Positions 18,379 to 26,778 of a DNA stretch of 64,000 nt are shown in pieces. The stretch comes from Streptomyces sp. Sge12 (GTDB lineage Bacteria > Actinomycetota > Actinomycetes > Streptomycetales > Streptomycetaceae): contig NZ_CP020555.1 in the NCBI RefSeq assembly GCF_002080455.1, positions 3,774,001 through 3,838,000 of the forward strand, given 5' to 3'. The position numbers were made by a program, and so were the translations under genes. Below the pieces are notes generated by a model. That model was not told the origin of the DNA, searched no databases, and worked only from the letters and a program-made list of their open reading frames with translations. The number at the start of each line of letters is the position of its first letter. The first letter of the stretch is position 1.

Positions 18379-19772
18379 GCGAGGGGGTGGACACCGTGGG
18401 CATGGACACTCCGCCGCGGCTGGCGGTCGACCGGCTGTTGGACGACCCGGAGACCCGGATCATCGTGTGCTGCGGGGCGGGCGGCGTCGGCAAGACCACG
18501 ACGGCCGCGGCGCTCGGCGTACGGGCCGCCGGGCGCGGGCGCAAGGCCGTCGTGCTGACCATCGACCCGGCGCGGCGGCTCGCGCAGTCGATGGGGATCG
18601 ACTCGCTGGACAACACCCCGCGCAGGGTGGAGACCGTGGGGGCGGGCGAGGGTGAACTGCACGCCATGATGCTGGACATGAAGCGGACCTTCGACGAGAT
18701 CGTCGAGGCGCACGCGGACGGCGAGCGGGCCCGGGCCATCCTCGCCAACCCCTTCTACCAGTCGCTGTCGGCCGGCTTCGCGGGCACGCAGGAGTACATG
18801 GCGATGGAGAAGCTGGGGCAGCTGCGGGCCCGGGACGACTGGGACCTGATCATCGTCGACACTCCGCCGAGCCGGTCCGCGCTGGACTTCCTGGATGCGC
18901 CGAAGCGGCTCGGGTCCTTCCTGGACGGCAAGTTCATCCGGGTGCTGATGGCGCCGGCGAAGGTGGGCGGCCGGGCCGGAATGAAGTTCCTGAATGTCGG
19001 CATGTCGATGATGACCGGCACCCTCAGCAAGCTGATGGGGGCCTCGCTCCTGAAGGACGTCCAGACCTTCGTGGCCGCGATGGACACGATGTTCGGCGGC
19101 TTCCGGACGCGCGCGGACGCGACCTTCCGGCTGCTCCAGGCTCCCGGCACGGCGTTCCTCGTGGTCGCCGCGCCCGAACCGGACGCCCTGCGCGAGGCGG
19201 CGTACTTCGTGGACCGGCTGGCCGCGGAGAACATGCCGCTGGCCGGTCTGGTACTGAACCGGGTGCACGGCAGTGGCGCCGACCAGCTGTCCGCCGAACG
19301 GGCGTTGGCCGCCGCAGAGAATCTTGAAGAAGGCGGCATTGTCGATCAGGAGTCCGGGAAAGCTGGACTTCGTGACTCGGGCGCGGAACCCATGGGAACC
19401 GCCGAGACCGCCGGGTCCACCCCGACCGAACGGACAGCACCAACCGCACGGACCGCTCAGACCACACGGACCGCGGACTCTCCCGAGACAGGCTCCCCCG
19501 GCACCGGATACGACACCGGAGCCGGTAGCACGGACAGCGGTATCGCGGTCGACACCGCGGTCGTCGACCGGATCACGGCAGGACTGCTGCGCCTGCACGC
19601 CGAGCGCATGCAGGTGATCGCGCGCGAACAGCGCACACGCGATCGCTTCACCTCGCTGCACCCCGAAGTGGCGGTGGCGGAAGTGGCTGCCCTGCCCGGC
19701 GATGTGCACGACCTCGCCGGGCTGCGGGCGATCGGAGAGCGACTCGCGGCCGGTGTACCGGCCGGAGCGTAG
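18375..19772 (+). CDS. ArsA-like P-loop ATPase, second of a pair
   Basis: A 465-residue partner ATPase. Walker A is CCGAGGVGKTTT: the catalytic GKT is kept but the signature lysine of the deviant KGGxGKT loop is replaced by Ala. Switch-like segments TIDPARRLAQ and VDTPPSRSALDFLD follow. A Gly/Thr/Ala-rich disordered insertion (about residues 318-390) separates the core from a C-terminal helical part (VVDRITAGLLRLHAERM). The different Walker loops in the two coupled genes suggest a heterodimer in which the first supplies the signature lysine; this is inference. It lies immediately upstream of, and convergent with, wblA. Confidence 0.87.
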   Translation: MSEGVDTVGMDTPPRLAVDRLLDDPETRIIVCCGAGGVGKTTTAAALGVRAAGRGRKAVVLTIDPARRLAQSMGIDSLDNTPRRVETVGAGEGELHAMMLDMKRTFDEIVEAHADGERARAILANPFYQSLSAGFAGTQEYMAMEKLGQLRARDDWDLIIVDTPPSRSALDFLDAPKRLGSFLDGKFIRVLMAPAKVGGRAGMKFLNVGMSMMTGTLSKLMGASLLKDVQTFVAAMDTMFGGFRTRADATFRLLQAPGTAFLVVAAPEPDALREAAYFVDRLAAENMPLAGLVLNRVHGSGADQLSAERALAAAENLEEGGIVDQESGKAGLRDSGAEPMGTAETAGSTPTERTAPTARTAQTTRTADSPETGSPGTGYDTGAGSTDSGIAVDTAVVDRITAGLLRLHAERMQVIAREQRTRDRFTSLHPEVAVAEVAALPGDVHDLAGLRAIGERLAAGVPAGA

Positions 19773-19801
19773 GCGTTCGTACGTCGTGGCGGCCGTGTGG
19801 T

Positions 19802-20152
19802 CTACCCGGCTGCCGCGTAAGTCTCGTACGACACGTCGATCTCCGCGTCTGCATCCATGGTGAGGATGCCCGTGCTGCGCTCGTACTCCGTACGTGCGGT
19901 TTCGAGCAACCGTCGCCACGAGGTGACGGTGGGACGCCGGCGCAGCAGCGCGCGTCGTTCCCGCTCGGTCATTCCGCCCCACACGCCGAACTCGACACGG
20001 TTGTCGAGCGCGTCGGCCAGGCACTCGGTCCGCACCGGACATCCGGTGCACACCGCCTTGGCCCTGTTCTGTGCCGCTCCTTGAACGAATAGTTCATCCG
20101 GATCGGTAGTGCGGCAGGCTGCCTGCGCACTCCAGTCGGTAACCCAGCCCAT
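19802..20152 (-). CDS. wblA: WhiB-like transcription factor WblA
   Basis: A 116-residue WhiB-family protein. The four cluster-binding cysteines are Cys13, Cys35, Cys38 and Cys44 (C-x21-C-x2-C-x5-C), followed by the GVWGG turn (56-60) and the basic TERERRALLRRRP tail. WhiB proteins bind a 4Fe-4S cluster and act with the principal sigma factor; WblA of Streptomyces affects sporulation, oxidative stress and represses antibiotic production. ATG at 20150-20152 gives the expected MGWVTDWSAQ N-terminus; the frame is open to 20209, without a good site. The neighbouring ATPase pair and penicillin-binding protein are the usual streptomycete context. Confidence 0.95.
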   Translation of the reverse strand: MGWVTDWSAQAACRTTDPDELFVQGAAQNRAKAVCTGCPVRTECLADALDNRVEFGVWGGMTERERRALLRRRPTVTSWRRLLETARTEYERSTGILTMDADAEIDVSYETYAAAG

Positions 20153-20537
20153 CCCGGCGCCGTCCTCTCCCGAATCGAGGCTCCCCCACGGCGGTAGCGG
20201 CATATTCACCGCTGCCAGTTGAGGACGTTACGGAAGGCGGGCACAGTGCAACACCCCCGACGGGCCCAATCTTGAATGGTCCGAACGGACTATGGGTAAG
20301 CGGCAGATCACCCGACGGAGTGATCCGGCGACATGCCCGACCATTCCGGCAATTCGGGTGCAATCGTCGGTTCGACTTCAGCAGAGGGGCCAGATTCGGA
20401 CATGTGTCCACCCCATTCGGGAAGGGTGAAAATCAAGCCGAGGGGTTGATGTCGCACCACACTGCTGTGACAGTTGGGGACAGCTTAGGCCAAGGCATTC
20501 GCGTGTGTCCGGCGAATCAGAACGTAGGCTGCCCCCT
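20153..20537. promoter_or_regulatory. Divergent regulatory region, wblA / penicillin-binding protein
   Basis: A 385-base gap with no gene. It includes an inverted repeat GATCAC-N8-GTGATC (20306-20325), and several AT-richer patches. Developmental genes such as wblA normally have long regulated upstream regions; which factors bind here cannot be told from sequence alone. Confidence 0.5.
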
Positions 20538-22823
20538 ATGGGAAAGAAGCGCTCGGGCGGCGGGCTCACGGGGAGCCAGCAGGCCGCCAAGTTCCTCGGG
20601 GTGTCCGTTCTCTCCGGGGTTGTACTGGCCGGCATGGCGATTCCGGCCGCAGGCGCCCTGGGCCTCGCGGCCAAGGGGACGGTCGAGGGATTCGATGAGA
20701 TCCCGGCCAATCTCAAGACTCCGCCGCTGAGCCAGCGGACCACGATTCTGGACGCCGAGGGTGGCTTGATCGCCACCATCTATTCGCGCGACCGCCAGGT
20801 GGTCCCCCTCACGGCCATCTCCCCGTACATGCAGAAGGCGATCGTCGCCATCGAGGACTCGCGTTTCTACGAGCACGGCGCGGTCGACCTCAAGGGCATC
20901 CTGCGCGCGGTCAACCGCAACGCACAGGAGGGCGGCGCCGCACAGGGCGCCTCCACGCTCACCCAGCAGTACGTGAAGAACGTGTTCGTCGAAGAGGCCG
21001 GCGACGACGAGACCAAGGTGCGCGAGGCCCAGGAGAAGAGCCTCGGCCGCAAGATCCGCGAACTGAAGTACTCGATCCAGGTCGAGGAGGAGCTCGGGAA
21101 GAAGAAGATCCTCGAGAACTACCTCAACATCACGTACTTCGGTCAGCAGGCCTACGGAATCGAATCCGCCGCCCAGCGCTACTTCAGCAAGCCGGCCAAG
21201 GACCTCACCCTGGAGGAGTCCGCGATGCTGGCCGGCGTCGTGCAGTCGCCGAGCCGGTACGACCCGGTGAACGACACGCAGGAAGCGACGAAGCGCCGCA
21301 ACATCGTCCTCCAGCGGATGGCCGACACCAAGGACGTCTCGCAGGCCGAGGCGGACGCGGCGAAGGCCAAGCCGCTCACCCTCAAGGTCACCAAGCCGAA
21401 GAACGGCTGCATCACCGCAGTCAAGGGCGCGGGCTTCTTCTGCGACTACGTGCGCAACTCGTTCCTGACCGACGCGGCCTTCGGCAAGACGCGCGAGGAG
21501 CGGGCGAAGGTCTGGAACCAGGGCGGCCTGACGGTCCGCACCACCCTGGACCCGCAGTCGCAGGACGCCGCCAACGAGTCGATCAAGGACCACGTCTACC
21601 AGGACGATGCGATCGCGACGGCCGTGACCCTGGTCCAGCCGGGCACCGGCCGGGTACTGGCGATGGGTCAGTCCAAGCCCTACGGCTTCGGGAAGAACGA
21701 GACCCAGATCAACTACTCCGTGGACAAGCGGATGGGCGGATCGAACTTCGGCTTCCAGGTCGGCTCGACCTTCAAGCCGTTCATCGCGGCCGCCGCCCTG
21801 GAGAAGGGGATGCCGCCGACGAAGGTGTACCCGGCGCCGAACAAGATGGACTACCCGAGCCCGATCTCCCGCTGTGACGGCTCGCAGTACATCAACACCA
21901 CGGGCGAAGCGGCGGAGAACGAGACCGAGGACGAGGTCGGCCCCTACGCGCTGCGGACCGCGATGGAGAAGTCGATCAACACCTACTTCGTCGACATGAT
22001 CTCCGAGATCGGCCTGTGCCCGGTGTCGGAGATGGCGCAGAAGCTCGGTGTGGTCCCGGCGAGCGGGGCGAAGCTGGCCGACGGTCCCGCCATCGCCCTC
22101 GGCGCGGAGGAGATGTCCCCGCTGACGATGGCCAACGCGTACGCGACCTTCGCCAACCGCGGCGTCTACTGCACCCCCACCGCCATCGAGTCGATCACCG
22201 ACGCGCACGGCAAGGCGCTCTCGGTGCCGAAGAGCAAGTGCTCGCGGGCGATGTCGCAGACGACCGCCGACACCATCAACACCCTGCTGCGCGGAGTGGT
22301 CGACTCCGGTACCGGTGAGCGCGCCGGGCTGAGCGACCGCGACAGCGCCGGCAAGACCGGTACGACGGACTCCCGCTACAACGCCTGGTTCGTCGGCTAC
22401 ACGTCGAACATGTCCGGCGCGGTGTGGGTCGGCTCCGGCGGCGCGAAGAAGATCACGATGGAGAACATCGTGATCGGCGGCAAGCCCTTCGACAAGGTCT
22501 TCGGTGGCGGTCTGCCCGGCCCGATCTGGAAGGACGCGGTCTCCGGCGCGCTGTCCGGCCGCGAGTCCTCGAACTTCACCACGGTCGGCATCCCGGAGCC
22601 GAACGTTCCGTCCGGAGGCCCGCGCGGCAACAAGCCGTCCACCAACCCGTCCAAGCCCGGCAAGCCCGGCGGTGACGGCAAGCCCGGCGGCCGGCCCGGA
22701 GGGCAGACCGCCGCCGGGGCCAACGGGGCCACGGGCGGCGGCGCCGACCCGCAGCCCCCGTTCCCGCCGATCTCGATCGACCCGAACATCGGCGGCGTGG
22801 TCGGCGGCCGCGACAACCAGTAG
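20538..22823 (+). CDS. Class A penicillin-binding protein
   Basis: A 761-residue bifunctional peptidoglycan synthase. A short cytoplasmic tail (MGKKRSGGG) and one transmembrane helix (about 20-45) precede the glycosyltransferase domain (EDSRFYEHGAVDLKG with catalytic Glu, GASTLTQQYVKN). The transpeptidase has STFK with Ser410, SIN and KTGTT boxes. The C-terminal 80 residues are Pro/Gly-rich with KPGKPGG repeats, a wall-spanning tail. Start ATG at 20538 is preferred since it gives the basic tail directly, although no clear Shine-Dalgarno precedes it; an in-frame alternative at 20505 would add 11 residues. It is divergent from wblA and ends before a strong bidirectional terminator. Confidence 0.93.
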   Translation: MGKKRSGGGLTGSQQAAKFLGVSVLSGVVLAGMAIPAAGALGLAAKGTVEGFDEIPANLKTPPLSQRTTILDAEGGLIATIYSRDRQVVPLTAISPYMQKAIVAIEDSRFYEHGAVDLKGILRAVNRNAQEGGAAQGASTLTQQYVKNVFVEEAGDDETKVREAQEKSLGRKIRELKYSIQVEEELGKKKILENYLNITYFGQQAYGIESAAQRYFSKPAKDLTLEESAMLAGVVQSPSRYDPVNDTQEATKRRNIVLQRMADTKDVSQAEADAAKAKPLTLKVTKPKNGCITAVKGAGFFCDYVRNSFLTDAAFGKTREERAKVWNQGGLTVRTTLDPQSQDAANESIKDHVYQDDAIATAVTLVQPGTGRVLAMGQSKPYGFGKNETQINYSVDKRMGGSNFGFQVGSTFKPFIAAAALEKGMPPTKVYPAPNKMDYPSPISRCDGSQYINTTGEAAENETEDEVGPYALRTAMEKSINTYFVDMISEIGLCPVSEMAQKLGVVPASGAKLADGPAIALGAEEMSPLTMANAYATFANRGVYCTPTAIESITDAHGKALSVPKSKCSRAMSQTTADTINTLLRGVVDSGTGERAGLSDRDSAGKTGTTDSRYNAWFVGYTSNMSGAVWVGSGGAKKITMENIVIGGKPFDKVFGGGLPGPIWKDAVSGALSGRESSNFTTVGIPEPNVPSGGPRGNKPSTNPSKPGKPGGDGKPGGRPGGQTAAGANGATGGGADPQPPFPPISIDPNIGGVVGGRDNQ

Positions 22824-22843
22824 GTACGGGTACGTACGCAGAC

Positions 22844-22895
22844 GGGTAAGAGGGAGGGCCCCAGCCGGTTTCGGCCGGGGCCCTCCCTCTTACCC
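22844..22895. terminator. Bidirectional hairpin terminator
   Basis: A perfect 19-bp stem (22844-22862 with 22877-22895, including GAGGGAGGGCCCC) with a small inner GCCG/CGGC hairpin. It separates convergent genes, serving both the penicillin-binding protein and the YqeY gene. Confidence 0.85.
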
Positions 22896-22923
22896 GCTGT
22901 TGCTCGTGCTCGTCTCCGGGGCC

Positions 22924-23385
22924 CTACGAGAGCTGCTGCTTGACGACGGCGGCGACACGCCCGCCCTCCGCCAGCCCGGCGACCTTCGGGTTCACGATCT
23001 TCATGACGGCGCCCATGGCCCGCGGCCCCTCGGCACCCGCGGCCCTGGCCTCCTCGACGGCCTGCGTCACGATCGCGACGAGCTCGTCGTCGCTGAGCTG
23101 CTTGGGCAGGTACGTGTCGAGGAACTCGCCCTCCGCGGTCTCCCGTGCGGCCTGCTCGGGGCGGCCGCCCTGGGCGAAGGCCTCGGCGGCCTCGCGACGC
23201 TTCTTCGCCTCCTTGGCGATCACCTTGAGGACTTCCTCGTCGGAGAGCACGCGTGCTTCCTTGCCCGCGACCTCCTCCTTGGTGATGGCGGAGAGGGTCA
23301 GGCGCAGCGTGGACGAGTGCAGCTCGTCACGCGCCTTGATGGCGGTCGTGAGGTCTTCCTGGAGCTTGGCCTTGAGCGTGGTCAT
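22924..23385 (-). CDS. GatB/YqeY domain protein
   Basis: A 153-residue protein of the YqeY family: MTTLKAKLQEDLTTAIKARD, LRLTLSAI, the Lys/Glu-rich middle helices and the YLPKQLSDDEL motif are typical. YqeY resembles the C-terminal domain of the amidotransferase subunit GatB and is thought to bind tRNA; the precise role is not known. The ATG at 23385 is chosen because the N-terminus matches the family; codons upstream to 23424 lack conservation. Confidence 0.92.
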   Translation of the reverse strand: MTTLKAKLQEDLTTAIKARDELHSSTLRLTLSAITKEEVAGKEARVLSDEEVLKVIAKEAKKRREAAEAFAQGGRPEQAARETAEGEFLDTYLPKQLSDDELVAIVTQAVEEARAAGAEGPRAMGAVMKIVNPKVAGLAEGGRVAAVVKQQLS

Positions 23386-23453
23386 ACAGGTGAGTCTGCC
23401 AGGTGCGGGGCGGATGGCGCTCACCTGTTTTCCGGGTCTGCGACGATGGGTCC

Positions 23454-24392
23454 ATGCGTGCGCGTTACGGAGTACCCCTGAAGGCGGCTGCGGGAATCGC
23501 TGCGGTGGGGGCCGCGGGTGTGGCCTATGCCGCCGGTTTCGAGGCGCGGTCCTTCCGCCTGCGCCGGGTCACGATTCCTGTTCTTCCCCGGGGGATGCGC
23601 CCGCTGCGCGTACTCCAGGTGTCCGACATCCACATGGTCGGCGGACAGCGCAAGAAACGTGCCTGGCTCCAGTCCCTGGCCGGGCTGCGCCCCGACTTCG
23701 TCGTGAACACCGGCGACAACCTCTCGGACACCGAGGGCATCCCCGAGCTGCTCGACGCGCTGGGCCCCCTGATGAAGTTCCCGGGCGTGTACGTCTTCGG
23801 GTCGAACGACTACTACGGGCCGCGGCTGCGCAATCCCGGGCTCTACCTGCTGGAGAAGGCACAGGGCCGGCACGGGCTGAACGGCAACAAGCCGGTCGTC
23901 GGCGCCGTCCACAACCCGTGGGAGGAGATGCGGGACGCCTTCGACGCGGCGGGCTGGCTGAACCTCACCAACACCCGGGCGCGGCTGAAGCTGGACGGCG
24001 TGGAGCTGGCCTTCACCGGGCTCGACGACCCGCACATCAAGCGCGACCGCTACGCGGAGGTCGCCGGCGGCCCGGACGCGGACGCGGACTTCTCGATGGC
24101 CGTGGTGCACGCCCCGTACCTGCGCGTCCTGGAGTCCTTCACCGCCGACCGGTACCCGCTGATCCTCGCGGGCCACACCCACGGCGGGCAGCTGTGCATC
24201 CCCTTCTACGGGGCCCTCGTCACCAACTGCGACCTGGACACGAAGCGGGTCAAGGGGCTCTCCACGCACGAGGCCGAGGGCAACCGCGCGTACCTGCACG
24301 TCTCGGCCGGCTGCGGCACGAACCGCTTCACCCCGGTCCGCTTCGCCTGCCCGCCCGAGGCGACGCTCCTGACCCTGACGCCGCAGGCGTAA
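23454..24392 (+). CDS. Metallophosphoesterase
   Basis: A 312-residue protein with an N-terminal hydrophobic helix (about 8-28), so probably membrane-anchored. The calcineurin-like motifs are complete: VSDIHM, NTGDNLSD, GSNDYYG, VVHAP and GHTHGGQLC. This set matches the YaeI/YkuE family, membrane-associated phosphoesterases. Start ATG at 23454 lies in a divergent position with the YqeY gene (69 bases apart), so both promoters share that short gap. Confidence 0.92.
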   Translation: MRARYGVPLKAAAGIAAVGAAGVAYAAGFEARSFRLRRVTIPVLPRGMRPLRVLQVSDIHMVGGQRKKRAWLQSLAGLRPDFVVNTGDNLSDTEGIPELLDALGPLMKFPGVYVFGSNDYYGPRLRNPGLYLLEKAQGRHGLNGNKPVVGAVHNPWEEMRDAFDAAGWLNLTNTRARLKLDGVELAFTGLDDPHIKRDRYAEVAGGPDADADFSMAVVHAPYLRVLESFTADRYPLILAGHTHGGQLCIPFYGALVTNCDLDTKRVKGLSTHEAEGNRAYLHVSAGCGTNRFTPVRFACPPEATLLTLTPQA

Positions 24393-24404
24393 TACGCTGC
24401 CGGG

Positions 24405-25112
24405 ATGACCGCACCGTCGCGCCTCGTCCCGGCGGTGTTCCGCGGTCTGATCTGCGCGGCGGCCGTGGCGGGGCTGGTGATCGACTGCGCGTACGGGAGC
24501 GTGCCCGTCGTCCTGAGCTACTTCACCATCTGGACGAACATCCTGGTCGCGGTCGTCCTCGGGGCGTCCGCGGCGCGCGCCCGGCAGGGCCGGCCCGACA
24601 TCGCTCCCCTCTACCGGGGCGGAGTGCTGCTCTTCATCCTGATCACCGGGCTCGTCTTCCACCTGGTCCTCGCCAACCCGTCGAGCCCGTTCAACGTCGT
24701 CGCCGAACTCGACAGGCTCACCGGCGCCCGGGCCGTGGCCAACCAGCTCCTCCACACGGTCACCCCGGCCGGCGTCCTCCTGGACTTCCTCCTCCTCACC
24801 GCCCCGCGCACCCTGCGCCCGCGCCACGCCGCGCTGTGGCTGGCGTACCCGCTGGCGTACGCGGCCTTCGCGCTGACCCGCGGCGCCCTGCTCGCCCCCG
24901 GCACCGCCCGCCGGTACCCGTACCCCTTCATCGACGTGGCCCAGTACGGCTACGCCCGCGTGGCCGTGAACGCCCTGGTCCTGGGCGCCGCCTTCTACAC
25001 CCTCGGCCTCGTCCTGGTCGCGGCGGACCACTACCGCCCACGGTCGCGCCTGGCCCCGCGACCGCCCCGCGAAAACCGGATTTCGTCTCCGGCGAGAGGT
25101 CCGCTAAAGTAA
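24405..25112 (+). CDS. Pr6Pr family integral membrane protein
   Basis: A 235-residue protein with six predicted transmembrane helices and the SYFTIWTNILVAV, LHTVTPAGVLLDFLL and RYPYPFIDV motifs of the Pr6Pr (FAR-17a/AIG1-like) family. Related eukaryotic AIG1/ADTRP proteins hydrolyse fatty acid esters using a conserved Thr and His; the Thr (FTIWTN) and His (LLHTVTP) are present here, so similar activity is possible. It starts 12 bases after the phosphoesterase gene. The end of its coding region appears to overlap the tRNA promoter. Confidence 0.85.
   Translation: MTAPSRLVPAVFRGLICAAAVAGLVIDCAYGSVPVVLSYFTIWTNILVAVVLGASAARARQGRPDIAPLYRGGVLLFILITGLVFHLVLANPSSPFNVVAELDRLTGARAVANQLLHTVTPAGVLLDFLLLTAPRTLRPRHAALWLAYPLAYAAFALTRGALLAPGTARRYPYPFIDVAQYGYARVAVNALVLGAAFYTLGLVLVAADHYRPRSRLAPRPPRENRISSPARGPLK
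25081..25110 (+). promoter_or_regulatory. Possible tRNA-Pro promoter
   Basis: TAAAGT at 25105-25110 may be a -10 box with a weak -35 (TTTCGT, 25081-25086) 18 bases upstream; both lie inside the last codons of the Pr6Pr gene. The -35 match is poor. Confidence 0.3.
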
Positions 25113-25152
25113 TCGATGTCGCCAGGGCAGCAAGCGCTGCAAAGGCGGCGAT

Positions 25153-25226
25153 CGGGGTGTAGCGCAGCTTGGCAGCGCGCTTCGTTCGGGACGAAGAGGT
25201 CGTGGGTTCAAATCCCGCCACCCCGA
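25153..25226 (+). tRNA. tRNA-Pro (CGG)
   Basis: A 74-base cloverleaf. The acceptor arm CGGGGTG pairs with CACCCCG; the D arm is GCGC/GCGC; the anticodon stem CTTCG/CGAAG encloses TTCGGGA with anticodon CGG; the T arm is GTGGG-TTCAAAT-CCCGC. The discriminator is A and CCA is not encoded. It reads CCG codons, common in this high-GC genome. A terminator follows 14 bases later. Confidence 0.95.
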
Positions 25227-25240
25227 CAGCTGAGTACAAG

Positions 25241-25282
25241 GCCAGAGGCCCTTTCCCTTCGGGGAGAGGGCCTCTGGCTTTT
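25241..25282 (+). terminator. UUCG-capped terminator after tRNA-Pro
   Basis: A 17-bp stem (GCCAGAGGCCCTTTCCC 25241-25257 with 25262-25278, one G-U) closed by a TTCG tetraloop and followed by TTTT: a full intrinsic terminator. Confidence 0.88.
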
Positions 25283-25298
25283 GTGCGTGGCGGTGGGG

Positions 25299-25577
25299 TC
25301 AGTAGGGGCGCGGGGACATGATGTGGGGTTCCGTCGCCGGGGCCTCGAAGATGCAGCGCGGGAGGCCCGGGCCGGGGGTCGCGCGGACCGTGACCTGGGT
25401 CGGGGGGTCCGTCGGCAGCTCGACGTGGACGGTCACCGGGTGGTCGTGGTGGGTCGTGGCGTAGCCGGTCTCCTTGCCGTCGACCAGGACCTCCACGACG
25501 GCGGTGTGCCCCGTCTGGACCGTGGCGCTCACCGAGTGCCCGTGGTGGTCGATGTGGAAGTGATGGCGCCGACGCAT
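25299..25577 (-). CDS. Hypothetical protein, His-rich N-terminus, 92 aa
   Basis: Begins MRRRHHFHIDHHGHS and continues as alternating beta-strand-like segments (TAVVEVLVDGKETGYA, VTVHVELPTDPPT). ATG at 25577 has GGGAGG 8 bases upstream. The N-terminal histidines could bind a metal. No family recognised. The frame continues upstream into the next gene, but that part is the shadow of a different frame. Confidence 0.65.
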   Translation of the reverse strand: MRRRHHFHIDHHGHSVSATVQTGHTAVVEVLVDGKETGYATTHHDHPVTVHVELPTDPPTQVTVRATPGPGLPRCIFEAPATEPHIMSPRPY

Positions 25578-25630
25578 GAGATCGCCTCCCGCAGTGCCCC
25601 CTGTCATCCAGAGTAGCCACGCGGCACGGC

Positions 25631-26122
25631 TCAGGGCTCGGCGAGCTCCGCGAGGGTGGTCCGGGTCAGGGCGAGGAGGGATTCGGCGGGGGCCGCGGAG
25701 GCCAGGGCGTCGAGGTGGGCCAGCAGCGCGCCGACGGTGTTGAAGGGGCCGACCGGGCGGAGCAGCCAGAGGCGGCCGCGCGGGCGGGGCGGGAGGCCGA
25801 GCGCGGCGAGTGCCTCGTCGGCCTCCCGGTCGAGGTCCCGGAGGTCGGGCTCGGGCAGCGGGGCGCACTCCACGCCGGTGATGTGGCCGCGGCCGTCGAG
25901 GGAGGTGTCCACCGCCCAGTGGGTGGAGCGGTCGGGGATCCAGGTGCGGGCCGCGGGGGGCCAGACGTACGGGAGGAACACCCAGCGCAGGTCCTCGGGC
26001 GCCGGCTCCCAGCCGAGCACCTCCAGCTCCCGCATCTCGGGCAGCCGGTCCGGCTCCAGTTCGCTGCGGCCGGTGCGGCGCAGTGCGAGCGGGTGTGGTG
26101 TTCCGTCCTCGTCCCACGACAT
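25631..26122 (-). CDS. Hypothetical protein, 163 aa
   Basis: A soluble, acidic protein rich in Pro, Trp and Leu (MSWDEDGTPH..., LRWVFLPYVWPP, FNTVGALLAHLDALAS). No transmembrane segment, signal or known motif. Leftward, 53 bases upstream of the 92-aa gene start and probably co-transcribed with it. Confidence 0.7.
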   Translation of the reverse strand: MSWDEDGTPHPLALRRTGRSELEPDRLPEMRELEVLGWEPAPEDLRWVFLPYVWPPAARTWIPDRSTHWAVDTSLDGRGHITGVECAPLPEPDLRDLDREADEALAALGLPPRPRGRLWLLRPVGPFNTVGALLAHLDALASAAPAESLLALTRTTLAELAEP

Positions 26123-26175
26123 GCGGGCACGCTATCCGACCCCGTGGGCGATATGCGTGACCCCCGCGTACGGGC

Positions 26176-26772
26176 CTACGCCTGCGGCCGGTCCAGCGGG
26201 TTGGCCGCGATACGGGTGGCCGCGCCGCCGGCCACGTACGCGGCGGCCGCGCAGTCCGGCTTGCGCACGGCCTGGTCCTCGACGAGGGCCAGGAACGCGG
26301 CGCCGAAGTCGCCCCGCGGGTACGCGGCGAGGAGGTCGGCGGTGAAGGCGGGATCGAAGGAGGCGAGGCCCAGGCCCGAGACGTCCGCGCTGGTGCCGAC
26401 CTGCAGCAGGTGGCTCTCCACGTCCTCGGCCGCGCTCACGTCGTCCCGCATGTGCAGGACGATGATTTCTTCGGCGCGCGCCCGGCGGGCCGCCGGCCAG
26501 CCCAGGCCCGCCGTCAGGACGCGCGCGACGTGCCCGCCCGCCTCCTCGAAGGGAAGGGTGTGGCTGTCGAAGGGCGCGGTCAGGCCCAGGTCGTGCAGCA
26601 GGGCGCTGACGTAGAGGAGTTCCGCGTCGTACGCCAGCCCGTGCTGCTGCGCGTGCTGGGCTGCGAAGGCGTAGGAGCGGACCGAATGGTTCAGCAGCGT
26701 GGTGTCCGCGTATTCCGAGGCGATCTCGTGGGCGGCGCGGGCCGATGCGGTGTCAAGAATCCACGTTTTCAT
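26176..26772 (-). CDS. HD-domain phosphohydrolase-like protein
   Basis: A 198-residue protein with an HD metal site: His in NHSVRSYAFA, the HD pair in VSALLHDLGL, and a later His in IIVLHM followed by DD. The order NHS...HDLG...H resembles the cyanamide-hydratase-like HD subgroup. Its substrate is unknown. It ends 54 bases from the 163-aa gene and begins 7 bases after the cytosine-deaminase gene, so it likely belongs to the same leftward operon as that enzyme. Confidence 0.85.
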   Translation of the reverse strand: MKTWILDTASARAAHEIASEYADTTLLNHSVRSYAFAAQHAQQHGLAYDAELLYVSALLHDLGLTAPFDSHTLPFEEAGGHVARVLTAGLGWPAARRARAEEIIVLHMRDDVSAAEDVESHLLQVGTSADVSGLGLASFDPAFTADLLAAYPRGDFGAAFLALVEDQAVRKPDCAAAAYVAGGAATRIAANPLDRPQA

Positions 26773-26778
26773 GGGGCG

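Noticed and set aside
20306..20325. BldD-type site upstream of wblA
   Set aside because: The inverted repeat is present, but the half-sites face the opposite way from the BldD consensus as I remember it.
25153..25226. tRNA-Pro as an attachment site for an integrated element
   Set aside because: No integrase and no duplicate of the tRNA 3' end downstream in the window.
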